Shown: positions 8,912 to 17,887, counted from the stretch's first letter. The stretch is 47,153 nucleotides of DNA from Deltaproteobacteria bacterium CG11_big_fil_rev_8_21_14_0_20_45_16 (GCA_002787535.1 PCXB01000013.1:1-47153), one strand, 5' to 3'. Notes: generated by a model from the letters alone, not told the origin. Made by a program: numbers and translations.

Positions 8912-9328
8912 CTATTTCGATTTCAATTGAGGCCCACTTCCCAACGGATGGGCCTCAATTACATACCAAACTTTATTCTTAGAATCATATTCCCAGTTGA
9001 AGAATCTCTTCGCAGACGTAAGATTCATACTTTTAGGAGAAAAATACTCCATGACAACGGTTACTAAAGCTTTCTCCTGAGTTTCATCAGGATAGATGGT
9101 GTCCACTCGAATATTTGAAAAATGAATGGCTTCTAGTTGTTCAGAGTTCTTAAAAAACTCCGTCCTCTTTTCAGGTCCCACAAAACTCAAGGCTGCATTT
9201 TTGTCTTCCCGCCGCATGGCAGTAAAAAAGTCATTTACTGACTCTTCAAGATTAGCAGTTTTAGAAGCCGTGCACGCACCCGATCCAAATATCAAAATTA
9301 ATATCGCATATAATACTCTATTGTTCAT
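8912..9328 (-). CDS. Small exported protein, lipoprotein candidate
   Basis: Function not recognised. The ATG at 9328 has AGGGAG eight bases upstream. The protein of 138 residues starts MNNRVLYAILILIFGSGAC; the cysteine at the end of the hydrophobic stretch is placed like a lipobox cysteine, though SGAC is a weak lipobox. The remainder (FFTAMRREDKNAALSFVGPE... KVWYVIEAHPL) looks like the NTF2-like/DUF4878 type of small alpha+beta lipoprotein domain; this is a guess from pattern. It is convergent with ssb, and a 12-bp inverted repeat spans its last codons. Confidence 0.6.
   Translation of the reverse strand: MNNRVLYAILILIFGSGACTASKTANLEESVNDFFTAMRREDKNAALSFVGPEKRTEFFKNSEQLEAIHFSNIRVDTIYPDETQEKALVTVVMEYFSPKSMNLTSAKRFFNWEYDSKNKVWYVIEAHPLGSGPQLKSK
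8925..8960. terminator. Perfect 12-bp inverted repeat between convergent ssb and lipoprotein genes
   Basis: AATTGAGGCCCA (8925-8936) and TGGGCCTCAATT (8949-8960) are exact reverse complements with a 12-base loop. The stem is GC-rich in the middle. It lies 28 bases after the ssb stop and inside the last codons of the convergent lipoprotein gene. There is no clear T-run on either strand, so it may act as a stem that protects mRNA ends or as a bidirectional terminator of unusual form. Confidence 0.45.
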
Positions 9329-9380
9329 TGGACGCTTCTCCCTCAATGGCTAAATCTTACCGGAAACCAGGGCCCGCGAC

Positions 9381-10682
9381 CTAGAAGCTTTTGATCAACT
9401 CCTGAGTTGTCTTCATGACCGAGTTCAGACCAACGCCATCTAGGTAATTGCCGGCGACAAAGACATTTGGAGGTAAGCGCTTTCTAAGCTCGGCGACGCG
9501 TTCCCGATGCCCAAGGCCAAACTGCGGAAGAGCATGGTTCAGTCGCTTGGATACTGAAAGGATCGGTGCACCCGTCGTACCCAGAATCCTATTCAAAACT
9601 TCCAATTCGACTTCCAAATCTTTGGGAATCCTCTCGCCTGAATAAAACTGTGCACTGACCAATAGGCCTGAAGCAAAGCGAGACGGAAACATCTCAGAAA
9701 CCCAAAGACTCCCTAAAATTTTCATGTCTTCACGCCTAGGAATAAGGCAGCCGTATCCGGGTTGAAAATCATCTGGTTTCTTCCACACGGTATGCCAAAC
9801 CATCATATCTTGATAACAGATAGACTTTAAGAATTCCCGATCCCTTTCATCCAAGATTCCGCGGCTAATTTCGGACGTGGTTACCGCTGGGGTCGCAAAA
9901 ATCAAAGCATCAAACTCAAAGGATTCAGTCTCACATTCAAGTCGCCATCGACGATGAGCTCCCTTTTCAATATTTACAATCCTACTTCCAAGACAAAACT
10001 TTGGTAACATTTTGGATTTGAGAGCTTCTATAAGTTCCCGCATTCCATTTTTAAAACTTGCCGGCCGAGCACGGTGCTTCGATCCTGATTTTATAACCCT
10101 AAGCGCTCGCAATAAGTTCGAGCCACCCTTGATCTGATCAAAAAGAATTGGAAAACAAGCTGCGGCCGAAAGCTCCCGATCATCCCCCGCATAGATGCCA
10201 CCCAAAAAAGGGTTGATAATATCTTCGACAACATCTTCGGGAAAAATCCTTCCAAAAAAATCTCGGACACTCAAATCCTCTTCTGAAACTTTATGAGCCT
10301 TAAAAAGCGATAGGATAAGCTTCCATTTGGTCGACGCGCTAAGAAGCGATGAGGTCAGAAAATTAATGGGGGAAAGAGGCAGCTCATACTTGCGTCCATC
10401 CTTCCAAATAAATCGCGATCTCAATTTTGAATTCACATAGATAGGGGAAACTTCCAATTCCCTTAACAAGTTTTTCCAATCCTCTGTTACCAAAAGAGAG
10501 TTTGGGCCCCATTCAAGGGGCGCCACTTCAGAGTTCTCGGTGACAATCCATCCACCTAATGTATTTTTGGCTTCAAAAACCTTAACATCATATCCGCTCT
10601 TCGAAAGATAATATGCCGGCAATAAGCCGGATATCCCGCCACCTATTACCGCTATAGCGCCCTTTTCCTTTGAATCCTTCAA
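9381..10682 (-). CDS. hemG: Protoporphyrinogen oxidase, HemY/PPOX type (oxygen-dependent)
   Basis: This FAD enzyme oxidises protoporphyrinogen IX to protoporphyrin IX, the penultimate haem step. The N-terminal FAD-binding motif is IAVIGGGISGLLPAYYLSKS with the Glu in KVFEAKNTLGGW; the substrate/PPOX core has NPFLGGIYAGDDRELS, and the C-terminal FAD motif is VFVAGNYLDGVGLNSVM. At 433 residues it is of normal PPOX length. The start is a TTG at 10682; no ATG or GTG lies between it and the FAD motif. Gene naming varies (hemY in Bacillus, hemG for PPOX in general). hemE, an earlier enzyme of the pathway, is encoded 1 kb away on the same strand. Confidence 0.9.
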   Translation of the reverse strand: MKDSKEKGAIAVIGGGISGLLPAYYLSKSGYDVKVFEAKNTLGGWIVTENSEVAPLEWGPNSLLVTEDWKNLLRELEVSPIYVNSKLRSRFIWKDGRKYELPLSPINFLTSSLLSASTKWKLILSLFKAHKVSEEDLSVRDFFGRIFPEDVVEDIINPFLGGIYAGDDRELSAAACFPILFDQIKGGSNLLRALRVIKSGSKHRARPASFKNGMRELIEALKSKMLPKFCLGSRIVNIEKGAHRRWRLECETESFEFDALIFATPAVTTSEISRGILDERDREFLKSICYQDMMVWHTVWKKPDDFQPGYGCLIPRREDMKILGSLWVSEMFPSRFASGLLVSAQFYSGERIPKDLEVELEVLNRILGTTGAPILSVSKRLNHALPQFGLGHRERVAELRKRLPPNVFVAGNYLDGVGLNSVMKTTQELIKSF

Positions 10683-10725
10683 GGAAGACTTTCTATCAAG
10701 CTATCCCGGGAGTTACAATAGGCAG

Positions 10726-11643
10726 GTGCGAAGCTTTAAATGGATTGTCATCTTTGCAAGCCTGATATCAGGCTATGGGCTAGCCAAGTACCATGTCGAT
10801 GGTCGAGTAAAATCACGGCAAGCGCAAAGCGACATCCGCTATTTGCCTTCCCCTCAAATTACAAAGTTTATGGCGATTGGCTTTCGAGAGGCGCTAGCTG
10901 ATTTCTACTGGATTGATGCCCTTAATTATTTTGGAGAGCAGCTAAGCAAAAAAGTGAAGACCTTCAAATACCTGGATGCTTATATACAAAACATTTTAAA
11001 CTTAGACCCACTTTTTACATTTTTTTATGATTGGGGCTCAACCGTTTATATTTATAACGGACTTGAAATTAATCGAGAAAATATGGTCAAGGCCATTCGA
11101 CTGGCCAACCAAGGAATAGTCACCCTGGACGAAGTTTTTCAATATGATGCCTCACTCATACAAAAGGCCGCTTTCAATTATGCTTTAGATGCCGCCTATT
11201 ACAGGGCTTCACTAGACTATTTCAAATTGTTGGGCCGGCTTTCGTCCCAAACTCGCTCCATGCTTTTGATAGCTTCAAGCTACGCTAGACATCTGGAGGA
11301 TTACGAACAGGAGTTCAGTCTTCGCGAGGAATTCCTCGCCTATCAAAGCTTTGAAGCTGTGACCCAATCCGAGATTCAAGAGGCCTATAATTTAGTGCTC
11401 AACGCCTCTTTTACGGCAAAATCTCTTGAGTTTATAAAACATCTGCGGGTAGCGATGGAAAAAGATGAAGATCTAAAAGAACTTGTCGAGAAACGAATTA
11501 GTCAGAATTCCGTCTTCCAACAGTTTTCTGAAATCGGATCTGAATCCGAATCCGATAAAAACCGCAAATTTCGATTCGTTAAGGTCAGACTAGATCGCAA
11601 CTGGATGCCCTCCACTTTAAACCTTCTCTTAAGTATCTACTGA
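10726..11643 (+). CDS. Membrane-anchored TPR-like helical protein
   Basis: Function not recognised. A GTG at 10726 starts a hydrophobic N-terminus (FKWIVIFASLISGYGLAKYH), a signal anchor or uncleaved signal. The rest, about 270 residues, is helical with repeat-like pairs (REALADFYWIDALNYFGEQL, YIQNILNLDPLFTFFYDWGS, RASLDYFKLLGRLSS), resembling the TPR/SEL1-type proteins conserved in Bdellovibrio and Myxococcus genomes. It is inserted head-on between hemG and hemE, 43 bases from hemG and seven bases from the end of hemE, so it breaks up the haem genes without sharing their strand. Confidence 0.65.
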   Translation: MRSFKWIVIFASLISGYGLAKYHVDGRVKSRQAQSDIRYLPSPQITKFMAIGFREALADFYWIDALNYFGEQLSKKVKTFKYLDAYIQNILNLDPLFTFFYDWGSTVYIYNGLEINRENMVKAIRLANQGIVTLDEVFQYDASLIQKAAFNYALDAAYYRASLDYFKLLGRLSSQTRSMLLIASSYARHLEDYEQEFSLREEFLAYQSFEAVTQSEIQEAYNLVLNASFTAKSLEFIKHLRVAMEKDEDLKELVEKRISQNSVFQQFSEIGSESESDKNRKFRFVKVRLDRNWMPSTLNLLLSIY

Positions 11644-11650
11644 AATGAAT

Positions 11651-12667
11651 TCAGGCCAAAACCTGTGACCATTCATGCACAGACTCAATAAAATACGAAA
11701 CGGACTCCTCCGGAATATTTGGCACAATGCCATGACCGAGATTGACGATATGCCCGGGATCTTTTCCATAGGAATTGCACATTTCAAATACGGCCTCTCG
11801 CAGTTGAGCACGAGGCAAAAGAAGATGATACGGATCCAAATTTCCCTGCAACGCAACGACTTGAGATATTCGATTACGAGCCTCACCCAAAGGCGTTCGC
11901 CAATCAACACTCAAGGCTTGCGCTCCGACGGCCTGAGCTTGTTCAAACAAACTTCCCATACCGTTAATATAATAAACACTCGGCACCGTAACTTGGCTAA
12001 TTACCCGTCGCGCATAAGGTAGAGCAAACTCTTCGTAATCAGCCGGTCCCAATATGGAAGCCCAAGTATCAAAAAGCTGAACAGCATCTGCGCCGGCACG
12101 AGCTTGGGCATCAAGATAATTCCCCATAGCATTGGCCAAAAAATCCAATAGGCGATGACAAGTTTTGGGATCCTTACGAAGCCATGTCCGAACCACTCCA
12201 AGATCTTTGCTCAACTCGCCTTCGAGTAAATACACAAGCATCGTGAACGGGGCCCCAGCGAAACCCAAAAGGGCTTTTTCTTTGGGGATTTGTTTCCTCA
12301 ACTCCTTAAGACTACCCATAATTACGGGGGTCTGTGTCTCTGGATCGAACTCAAACTTTAATTTGTTGATATCCTCTAAGGTTTTGGGCGCTACGATCAC
12401 AGGCCCAGTTTCCTCAAAACTTAGCTTTAAGCCCATACACCGAAGTGGCAGCAGAATATCCGAAAATACAATCGCCGCATCCAATTCATATTGTTTCAGC
12501 GGCAGAAGGCTCACTTGAACGGCCAAATCCACTTGATTAGCAAAATCATCAAAGGAATATTTTTCACGGAGTTTTCGATATGATGCCAGATAGCGTCCGG
12601 CTTGGCGCATAATCCAAACCGGTCGACGTGGGGTCGGGTTAAGTTCTAATGTATCAAGAAGCAGCAT
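11651..12667 (-). CDS. hemE: Uroporphyrinogen decarboxylase HemE
   Basis: HemE decarboxylates uroporphyrinogen III to coproporphyrinogen III. Diagnostic motifs are the N-terminal RRPVWIMRQAGRYLASYR, IVFSDILLPLRCMGL, the GFAGAPFTMLVYLLEG segment, DAVQLFDTWASILGP and the C-terminal NLGHGIVPNIPEESV. At 338 residues it is full length. The ATG at 12667 overlaps the end of rsmI by 14 bases, so hemE is the last gene of the ffh-rpsP-trmD-rplS-rnhB-rsmI series and is probably translationally coupled. Confidence 0.96.
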   Translation of the reverse strand: MLLLDTLELNPTPRRPVWIMRQAGRYLASYRKLREKYSFDDFANQVDLAVQVSLLPLKQYELDAAIVFSDILLPLRCMGLKLSFEETGPVIVAPKTLEDINKLKFEFDPETQTPVIMGSLKELRKQIPKEKALLGFAGAPFTMLVYLLEGELSKDLGVVRTWLRKDPKTCHRLLDFLANAMGNYLDAQARAGADAVQLFDTWASILGPADYEEFALPYARRVISQVTVPSVYYINGMGSLFEQAQAVGAQALSVDWRTPLGEARNRISQVVALQGNLDPYHLLLPRAQLREAVFEMCNSYGKDPGHIVNLGHGIVPNIPEESVSYFIESVHEWSQVLA

Positions 12668-13340
12668 TGTCTTTATCCTCGTCAGGCCAAATTAGACCAA
12701 CCCACTCACCTTTCCAAGACTCAATCGATTTCAAAAGGCTCGTCGCCCTGCCCTCATAAAATCTTTCCGAAATCTTTGTCAGTTCTTTGGCCAAGCAAAG
12801 CTCAGCCAGTGGCTTTTTCTCCTGAATGATCAAGAGGCTCGATTCTAAGCGGTGAGGGCTTTCAAAAAATATCTTCGGAATCGACAAGCTTTCACTGAAA
12901 AAACGCTCGCGCTGGGCTCTTTTAGCCGGCAAAAAGCCCACAAACTCAAATTTCTCAAGTTCGACCCCCAATAACCCGATGAAGTTAGTTAGTGCGCTGG
13001 GTCCTCCGATAACTTCCACCCTGTAACCCAGCTTCCGAATCTCTCCCAATAAAATGGATCCCGGATCCGAAACTCCCGGCATGCCCGCATCGGTAATATA
13101 CGCCACTCGCTGTCCCGATCGCAAAACCTCTTCTACGAGGCCCACGCTCTTTCTTTCCCTGAAATAAGGGGCACTAATTAATTTCTTCTTAATCTCAAAG
13201 TGATTAAGCAATTTCTGGCTTCTGCGCGTGTCCTCACAATAGATAAGATCCACCGCCTTCAAAGTTTCGATCGCGCGCAGACTAATATCTCCAAGATTTC
13301 CAATCGGTGTCCCAACGAGATAAAACTGAGCTTCTTTCAT
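12654..13340 (-). CDS. rsmI: 16S rRNA 2'-O-ribose C1402 methyltransferase RsmI
   Basis: RsmI methylates C1402 in the ribosomal decoding centre. The tetrapyrrole-methylase-like fold is clear: YLVGTPIGNLGDISLRAIE, IYCEDTRRSQKLLNHF, VAYITDAGMPGVSDPGSIL, then VIGGPSALTNFIGLLGV and FFESPHRLESSLLII. It is 228 residues, shorter than the usual 270-290 because the C-terminal extra domain seems absent. It begins three bases after rnhB/yraN and overlaps hemE. The partner RsmH is not in the window. Confidence 0.93.
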   Translation of the reverse strand: MKEAQFYLVGTPIGNLGDISLRAIETLKAVDLIYCEDTRRSQKLLNHFEIKKKLISAPYFRERKSVGLVEEVLRSGQRVAYITDAGMPGVSDPGSILLGEIRKLGYRVEVIGGPSALTNFIGLLGVELEKFEFVGFLPAKRAQRERFFSESLSIPKIFFESPHRLESSLLIIQEKKPLAELCLAKELTKISERFYEGRATSLLKSIESWKGEWVGLIWPDEDKDNAAS

Positions 13341-13343
13341 AAG

Positions 13344-14336
13344 CTAAAACCTAAAGACATCAAAATGAGCATCAATTTGCTCCGGTCCAACGGCAAGAAA
13401 ATCATAGTGCGTACTCAAACCATGCGATCCATTGTTTTTGAGCAAATAGCTTTTGGCCGCATCCACGAACTTTTTTTGTTTGCTACGTGGGAAAGCAGAT
13501 TCAAGATCTGGCTTGCTTTGAAAGCGAACTTCCACAAAATGCAATTCCCTAGCTCGATGAGCTACGATATCTAATTCGCCTGACTTAGACCGCCAGTTTC
13601 GCTCTAAGATTTTAAAGCCTTGGTCTTTTAGAAAACGAACGGCTCGCTCTTCTCCCGCTCGACCCTGGCTCATTCTAAAATAGCGCCCCAAAAAACTCTT
13701 TCGATGAATCGCACAAGGACCAAACTCTTCCAGTGCCCGCCAATGATCCTTGGTTCCATAACCCTTATGTTTTTCAAAAGAGTATTGAGGGTATTCACTC
13801 GCATAGTTCTCCATCAAATTGTCACGATAAACCTTGGCTACGATCGATGCCGCCGCGATAGATTTGGATACCAAATCCCCACCAATAATTGCCCTCTGAG
13901 GAATTCTGCAGCCAGGCACTTCTTTGTCACCATCTACTAAGACATAGTCGATCGAACGCCTCTTCTTTACAGCCTCTTCTAGACATTGCAAAAAAGCCCA
14001 CAGACTAGCCCTCAGAATATTCCGACGATCTACCTCTTCCGAATCGACGACAACAACTTCTGTCCATAGGGCGTTTTTCTGAATCCATTCCGAAAGCGCT
14101 TTGCGATCTCTCTCGCGAACACACTTTGAATCCGTGATCCGATCTAAAGATGGATCCTCTTTGTCTCTCCAAGCCTTTGAAAAGCAAACCGCTGCGGCAA
14201 CGACGGGACCTGCCAATGGCCCTCTGCCAACTTCATCAAGACCCACGATATGATCATGACCAATTTCAGTTTCAATTCGAAACGAACAAAAGGAATGTAT
14301 TGAAGCTTTAGGCTTGAGCAGCTTTTGCCGAGACAT
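13344..14336 (-). CDS. rnhB: Fusion of ribonuclease HII (RnhB) with a YraN/UPF0102 nuclease-like domain
   Basis: Residues about 35-225 are RNase HII, which cuts RNA (including single ribonucleotides) in [23 protein letters not shown] carries the catalytic Asp-Glu, VDGDKEVPG the next Asp, and [18 protein letters not shown] and [18 protein letters not shown] follow. From about residue 228 a YraN/UPF0102 domain begins with [20 protein letters not shown], then [13 protein letters not shown] and [11 protein letters not shown], the restriction-endonuclease-like E-x-D...E-V-R core. These are usually separate neighbouring genes. The ATG at 14336 overlaps rplS by 29 bases and has AAGG six bases upstream; the 330-residue length fits the sum of both. 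Confidence 0.92.
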   Translation of the reverse strand: MSRQKLLKPKASIHSFCSFRIETEIGHDHIVGLDEVGRGPLAGPVVAAAVCFSKAWRDKEDPSLDRITDSKCVRERDRKALSEWIQKNALWTEVVVVDSEEVDRRNILRASLWAFLQCLEEAVKKRRSIDYVLVDGDKEVPGCRIPQRAIIGGDLVSKSIAAASIVAKVYRDNLMENYASEYPQYSFEKHKGYGTKDHWRALEEFGPCAIHRKSFLGRYFRMSQGRAGEERAVRFLKDQGFKILERNWRSKSGELDIVAHRARELHFVEVRFQSKPDLESAFPRSKQKKFVDAAKSYLLKNNGSHGLSTHYDFLAVGPEQIDAHFDVFRF

Positions 14337-14766
14337 CGTCAGCCTTAGACTCATCGCCATCGGTCGGCTCTGCGCCTCCTTTTTGAGTATCCTCAAAAAT
14401 ATATTCTGACTTAATTCGACTTGCTCTGCCGCTTAGTGCTCGCAGGTAATAGAGTTTCGCGCGTCGCACTTCGCCTTCAGAAACTAAGACAATTCGATCG
14501 ATGACCGGAGAATAAAATGGAAAAATTCTTTCAACGCCAACGCCATTAGAAATCTTACGTACAGTGAAAGAGGCGCGCTCGCCACCTTTCTTAATTCGGA
14601 TCACTAGCCCCTCATAAGGCTGGATTCTAGTTTTCTCGCCTTCAACAACTCGTACAAAAACACGAACCGTATCTCCCACACCAAATTTAGGGAATTTAGC
14701 TGGCTCCTTGAGAATCTTAGCGGAGACTTTTTTGATGATTTTAGTGGGATCAAGGCGCTTTTTCAT
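14308..14766 (-). CDS. rplS: 50S ribosomal protein L19
   Basis: L19 lies at the 30S-50S interface. Residues 1-120 are a normal L19 ([80 protein letters not shown]). About 30 extra residues at the C-terminus are acidic and alanine-rich ([20 protein letters not shown]), longer than in most bacteria. The gene is followed, with overlap, by rnhB/yraN, a common rplS-rnhB arrangement. Confidence 0.96.
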   Translation of the reverse strand: MKKRLDPTKIIKKVSAKILKEPAKFPKFGVGDTVRVFVRVVEGEKTRIQPYEGLVIRIKKGGERASFTVRKISNGVGVERIFPFYSPVIDRIVLVSEGEVRRAKLYYLRALSGRASRIKSEYIFEDTQKGGAEPTDGDESKADDVSAKAAQA

Positions 14767-14838
14767 TCATCGGGTATCTCGAATGCCCCGGTTTTTGTCA
14801 ATAGCTGGCTCAATTTGTTTAAAACAGCTCCCCCTCGC

Positions 14839-15426
14839 TTAACGCCCAAAAATGCGATCCAAGTAGATCGTGGCAGCCGACCGAACGGAGAGATGGTTAA
14901 AGTCTGACGGCCCTTGAATAGGGGGTAAAAACGCATCTAAACGATCAGTCCATTCGGGCGCCAAGCCATAAGCGGTGCCAAATAACAAAACCACCGGCCT
15001 TTCCTTCATCTTTGTTTTGAGCTCGGAAATGCTGATTTCAGGCGTTTGAGCGCTAGCCTTTGCACTTGTGCCAATTATAAATGGCTTGGCCTCCTGCCTC
15101 TCAATCACCGTCAGTGCCTCCTCAATTGAATAAACGAGCTGCACCAAATTAAGAGCGTCCTTTCGTGTAGGGTTGGCTCGCATGGCAAAATCACCCCCCC
15201 AGTGGTTAATGATCCGACGGTTCAAAGCCTGCTGATCTTCAGAAGGATGGATGATAAAATAACCTTTAACCCCAAAGGTTCGTGAAGCTCTGGCGATGTC
15301 ATGAATATCAAGATTCGTCACGGAAGATGTTACGAGTTCAGCTCGCCGATTGATCACCGGGTAATGAATAAGGCCCACATAGAAGCCAAAACTATTTTGA
15401 TTCAATTTTTGAACGTCGCCACTCAT
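14839..15426 (-). CDS. TrmD-linked SPOUT-type RNA methyltransferase (Methyltrn_RNA_4 family)
   Basis: This appears to be the SAM-dependent RNA methyltransferase seen next to, or fused with, trmD in Thermotoga, Aquifex and deltaproteobacteria. Visible features: an N-terminal FGFYVGLIHYPVINRRAELV, TNLDIHDIARASRTFGVKGY, and the C-terminal RPVVLLFGTAYGLAPEWTDR with PIQGPSDFNHLSVRSAATIY, the cofactor-binding knot region. I choose the ATG at 15426 (MSGDVQKLNQNS), which overlaps trmD by 35 bases; the frame stays open further upstream but would lie wholly within trmD. The target nucleotide is unknown. The call rests on context and remembered family pattern. Confidence 0.7.
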   Translation of the reverse strand: MSGDVQKLNQNSFGFYVGLIHYPVINRRAELVTSSVTNLDIHDIARASRTFGVKGYFIIHPSEDQQALNRRIINHWGGDFAMRANPTRKDALNLVQLVYSIEEALTVIERQEAKPFIIGTSAKASAQTPEISISELKTKMKERPVVLLFGTAYGLAPEWTDRLDAFLPPIQGPSDFNHLSVRSAATIYLDRIFGR

Positions 15427-16039
15427 AAATTTTTCGATGATCCCCCGAAAGCAAAATCTCTGGAACTTCATGTCCTTCATACTCGCTAGGTCGAGTGTAT
15501 TGAGGATATTCTGCTCGCCACTCTTCGCTGAAGCTCTCAACTTCTAAGCTCTCTTCATTTCCAATCACTCCTGGTACGAGCCGCGCAATCGACTCGAGCA
15601 TTATGAGGCTAGGAATCTCGCCGCCCATACAAACGGCCTCACCCACACGAATCTCACGATCAACATAGAAATCAGATACTCGTTGATCGACTCCCTCGTA
15701 ACGTCCGCAAACAAAAATGATTTGTTCATATGCCGAAAATTCTTCCGCAAGCTTTTGAGTAAAAGGCTCACCCTTGGCGGACACAAGGATTCTCAAACTT
15801 TTTGCCTTGGGTACTTCGCAGGCTCGAAGAGCTCTTACAATGGGTTCAATTTTTAAGAGCATTCCCGCCCCGCCGCCAAAAGGTTTTTCATCCACGCGAA
15901 AGTGCGGCGCATCTGCAAATTTCCGAAGATCAATCGCTTCAATCTGAATCTGAGACCGTTGAATGGACTTCTCCACTATTCCAATTTTTGCAAAGGATTC
16001 GATCAACTCGGGATGAACTGTAAGAATAGAAAACTTCAT
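15392..16039 (-). CDS. trmD: tRNA (guanine-N1-)-methyltransferase TrmD
   Basis: TrmD makes m1G37 in tRNAs, preventing +1 frameshifting. It has the SPOUT knot residues: MKFSILTVHPELIESF, RVDEKPFGGGAGMLLKIEP, IIFVCGRYEGVDQRV, EIRVGEAVCMGGEIPSLIMLE and the C-terminal PQYTRPSEYEGHEVPEILLS plus GDHRKIYEWRR. The ATG at 16039 is used rather than a TTG at 16054. At 215 residues it is slightly shorter than the E. coli enzyme because the last domain is trimmed. It follows rpsP by 49 bases; the rimM gene that often lies between them is missing. Confidence 0.96.
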   Translation of the reverse strand: MKFSILTVHPELIESFAKIGIVEKSIQRSQIQIEAIDLRKFADAPHFRVDEKPFGGGAGMLLKIEPIVRALRACEVPKAKSLRILVSAKGEPFTQKLAEEFSAYEQIIFVCGRYEGVDQRVSDFYVDREIRVGEAVCMGGEIPSLIMLESIARLVPGVIGNEESLEVESFSEEWRAEYPQYTRPSEYEGHEVPEILLSGDHRKIYEWRRSKIESK

Positions 16040-16088
16040 AACTCGGCCGCTCAAGGCAACCGAGCTTTAATATGAAGGCCTGATTGGA

Positions 16089-16376
16089 TCAAGCCGCCTT
16101 TTTTGTAGGAATATTGGCTCTTTTTAAGATGTTTTTCACCGTATCGGAGATTTTAGCACCCTGGTTAACCCAATAAGTAATCCGATCTGTCTTTAAACTC
16201 GTTAAGCCCTTTTCAGTTTTTTGATCTGAATCCTTAGGAACTGAAATATTGCAGGGATCATACGTGCCCAAAACTTCGAGGCATGCACCATTTCGCTGAG
16301 CTCGCGAATCAATAGCTACCATTCGATAGTAGGGGCGATTTTTTGTTCCAAGGCGGCTTAAACGAATACACAACAT
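16089..16376 (-). CDS. rpsP: 30S ribosomal protein S16
   Basis: S16 is an early 16S rRNA-binding protein needed for 30S assembly. The sequence is typical: LCIRLSRLGTKNRPYYRMVA, IDSRAQRNGACLEVLGTYDP, LKTDRITYWVNQGAKISDTV. The 95-residue length is slightly long because of an insert after NISVPKDSDQKTEKG. It lies between ffh and trmD in the common ffh-rpsP-trmD-rplS order. Confidence 0.96.
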   Translation of the reverse strand: MLCIRLSRLGTKNRPYYRMVAIDSRAQRNGACLEVLGTYDPCNISVPKDSDQKTEKGLTSLKTDRITYWVNQGAKISDTVKNILKRANIPTKKAA

Positions 16377-16432
16377 AATTAATCCTTCTTACGATCTAGA
16401 ACCTATGCTTTCAACAAAATTCCTTAAAATTG

Positions 16433-17782
16433 TCACCCAAAAAGCCTGCCCAATCCACCCATTCCGGGCATGCCCTTAGCACCCTTAAACCTCTTCATGA
16501 GCTTCTGCATATCGTAGAACTCCTTCAAAAACTGATTGAGCTCCTCTACTTTTGTACCACTACCTGCGGTAATACGCCTTTTTCGAGTTCCATTGATAAT
16601 ATCGGGATGCTTCTTTTCGGAGGGCGTCATCGAGCAAATCATGGCATCTATGCGCTTTAAACGCTTCTCCATGGCCTCGCTATCAACCTTGCCGGCCATC
16701 GCCCCCATTCCTGGAATCATGCCCATCAGAGACTTCATTGATCCCAATTTCGACATCATTTTCATCTGTTGCTGAAAGTCTTCTAGATTCAGGCCTCCCT
16801 TAAAAGCTTTCTGGGCCATCTTCTCGGGATCAACACCCTTTTGTTTTTCGTCCTGGGTAACCTGCTCGACTTTCTCGACCAAACTCTGGAGGTCGCCCAT
16901 TCCTAAAATCCGTCCGACCCACCGATCAGGATGAAAGGCTTCAAAGTCCTCTAGCTTTTCCCCTATTCCTACGAAACATAAAGGAACGCCTAAAGCTTCC
17001 CGGATTGAAAGGGCAACCCCTCCACGAGAATCCGCGTCCGACTTTGAAAGTACAGCTCCTGTCAGGCCGATCTTCTTTGCAAACCCCTCTGCCACTTGAA
17101 GGCCCTGCTGGCCGCTCATCGCATCAGCCACATAGAGGACCTGCTTTGGCCGCAGGCCATGGTACAGGTCTTCGAGTTCCTTCATCAGTTCATCATCAAT
17201 CGAAAGTCGTCCAGAGGTATCAACAATCACAGTGTCGAGCCCATAAGTTCCTGCAAAATTTATGGCCGCTCTCGCCCTCTCCAGAGGATCCATTGAGCTG
17301 GGGTTGAGATAATCAATTTTAGCGTCGGCAGCAAGGCGTTCGAGCTGCTCGATAGCAGCTGGTCGCCGTATATCTACGCTAACAAGCAGTGGTTTTCTTT
17401 TTTGCTTTCGCTTTAGATAAATGCCGAGTTTAGCCGAAGACGTTGTCTTTCCGGCACCCTGCAAGCCCGCCATCAAGATTACCACCGGAGGCCTAGCACT
17501 CAAACTAAACTCAGCTTCGGTGCCCAAGGTATTGAGCATTTCACTTTGGAGAATATAAACAAATTGTTGATAGGGTGTCAGACTGCCAATAACTTCCGAC
17601 CCCAATGCTTTCCCGCGAACATTCTCTAAAAATCTTTTCACAACCTGAAACTGAACGTCCGCCTCGAGCAAATTAGTTTTGATTTCTTCCAAGGCGCGAT
17701 CAATATGTTCCGGTCGAATCTTTGCTTCGCCCCGCAAATTCTTAAGAACCTTCGAAAACCCATCCTGTAAGGCTTCTAACAC
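16433..17782 (-). CDS. ffh: Signal recognition particle GTPase Ffh (SRP54)
   Basis: Ffh with 4.5S RNA delivers membrane proteins to FtsY. It has the N domain (LEALQDGFSKVLKNLRGEAK), the G domain with G1 MAGLQGAGKTTSSAKLG, G2/G3 VDIRRPAAIEQL and VIVDTSGRLSIDDELM, G4 TGAVLSKSDADSRGG, and the methionine-rich M domain at the C-terminus (MMSKLGSMKSLMGMIPGMGA, MICSMTPSEKKHPDIINGTR). The start is a GTG at 17782 with a poor ribosome site. It heads the operon that runs leftwards to hemE. The unlinked ffs RNA is not in this window. Confidence 0.97.
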   Translation of the reverse strand: MLEALQDGFSKVLKNLRGEAKIRPEHIDRALEEIKTNLLEADVQFQVVKRFLENVRGKALGSEVIGSLTPYQQFVYILQSEMLNTLGTEAEFSLSARPPVVILMAGLQGAGKTTSSAKLGIYLKRKQKRKPLLVSVDIRRPAAIEQLERLAADAKIDYLNPSSMDPLERARAAINFAGTYGLDTVIVDTSGRLSIDDELMKELEDLYHGLRPKQVLYVADAMSGQQGLQVAEGFAKKIGLTGAVLSKSDADSRGGVALSIREALGVPLCFVGIGEKLEDFEAFHPDRWVGRILGMGDLQSLVEKVEQVTQDEKQKGVDPEKMAQKAFKGGLNLEDFQQQMKMMSKLGSMKSLMGMIPGMGAMAGKVDSEAMEKRLKRIDAMICSMTPSEKKHPDIINGTRKRRITAGSGTKVEELNQFLKEFYDMQKLMKRFKGAKGMPGMGGLGRLFG

Positions 17783-17833
17783 GATCGAAAGCTAATGAAT
17801 TAGACATCATCCTTCAAGCTTCGATTTGTGAGC

Positions 17834-17871
17834 AAAAAAAAGGCCACCCGGCATGAATCAGGTGGCCTTTT
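17834..17871 (-). terminator. Rho-independent terminator of the subtilase gene
   Basis: AAAAGGCCACC (17838-17848) pairs exactly with GGTGGCCTTTT (17861-17871) around a 12-base loop. Read on the minus strand, the stem is followed by a run of Ts, so it ends the transcript of the subtilase gene, whose stop codon is at 17888, and insulates it from ffh. Confidence 0.88.
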
Positions 17872-17887
17872 AAAAGGAGACAAAGGC

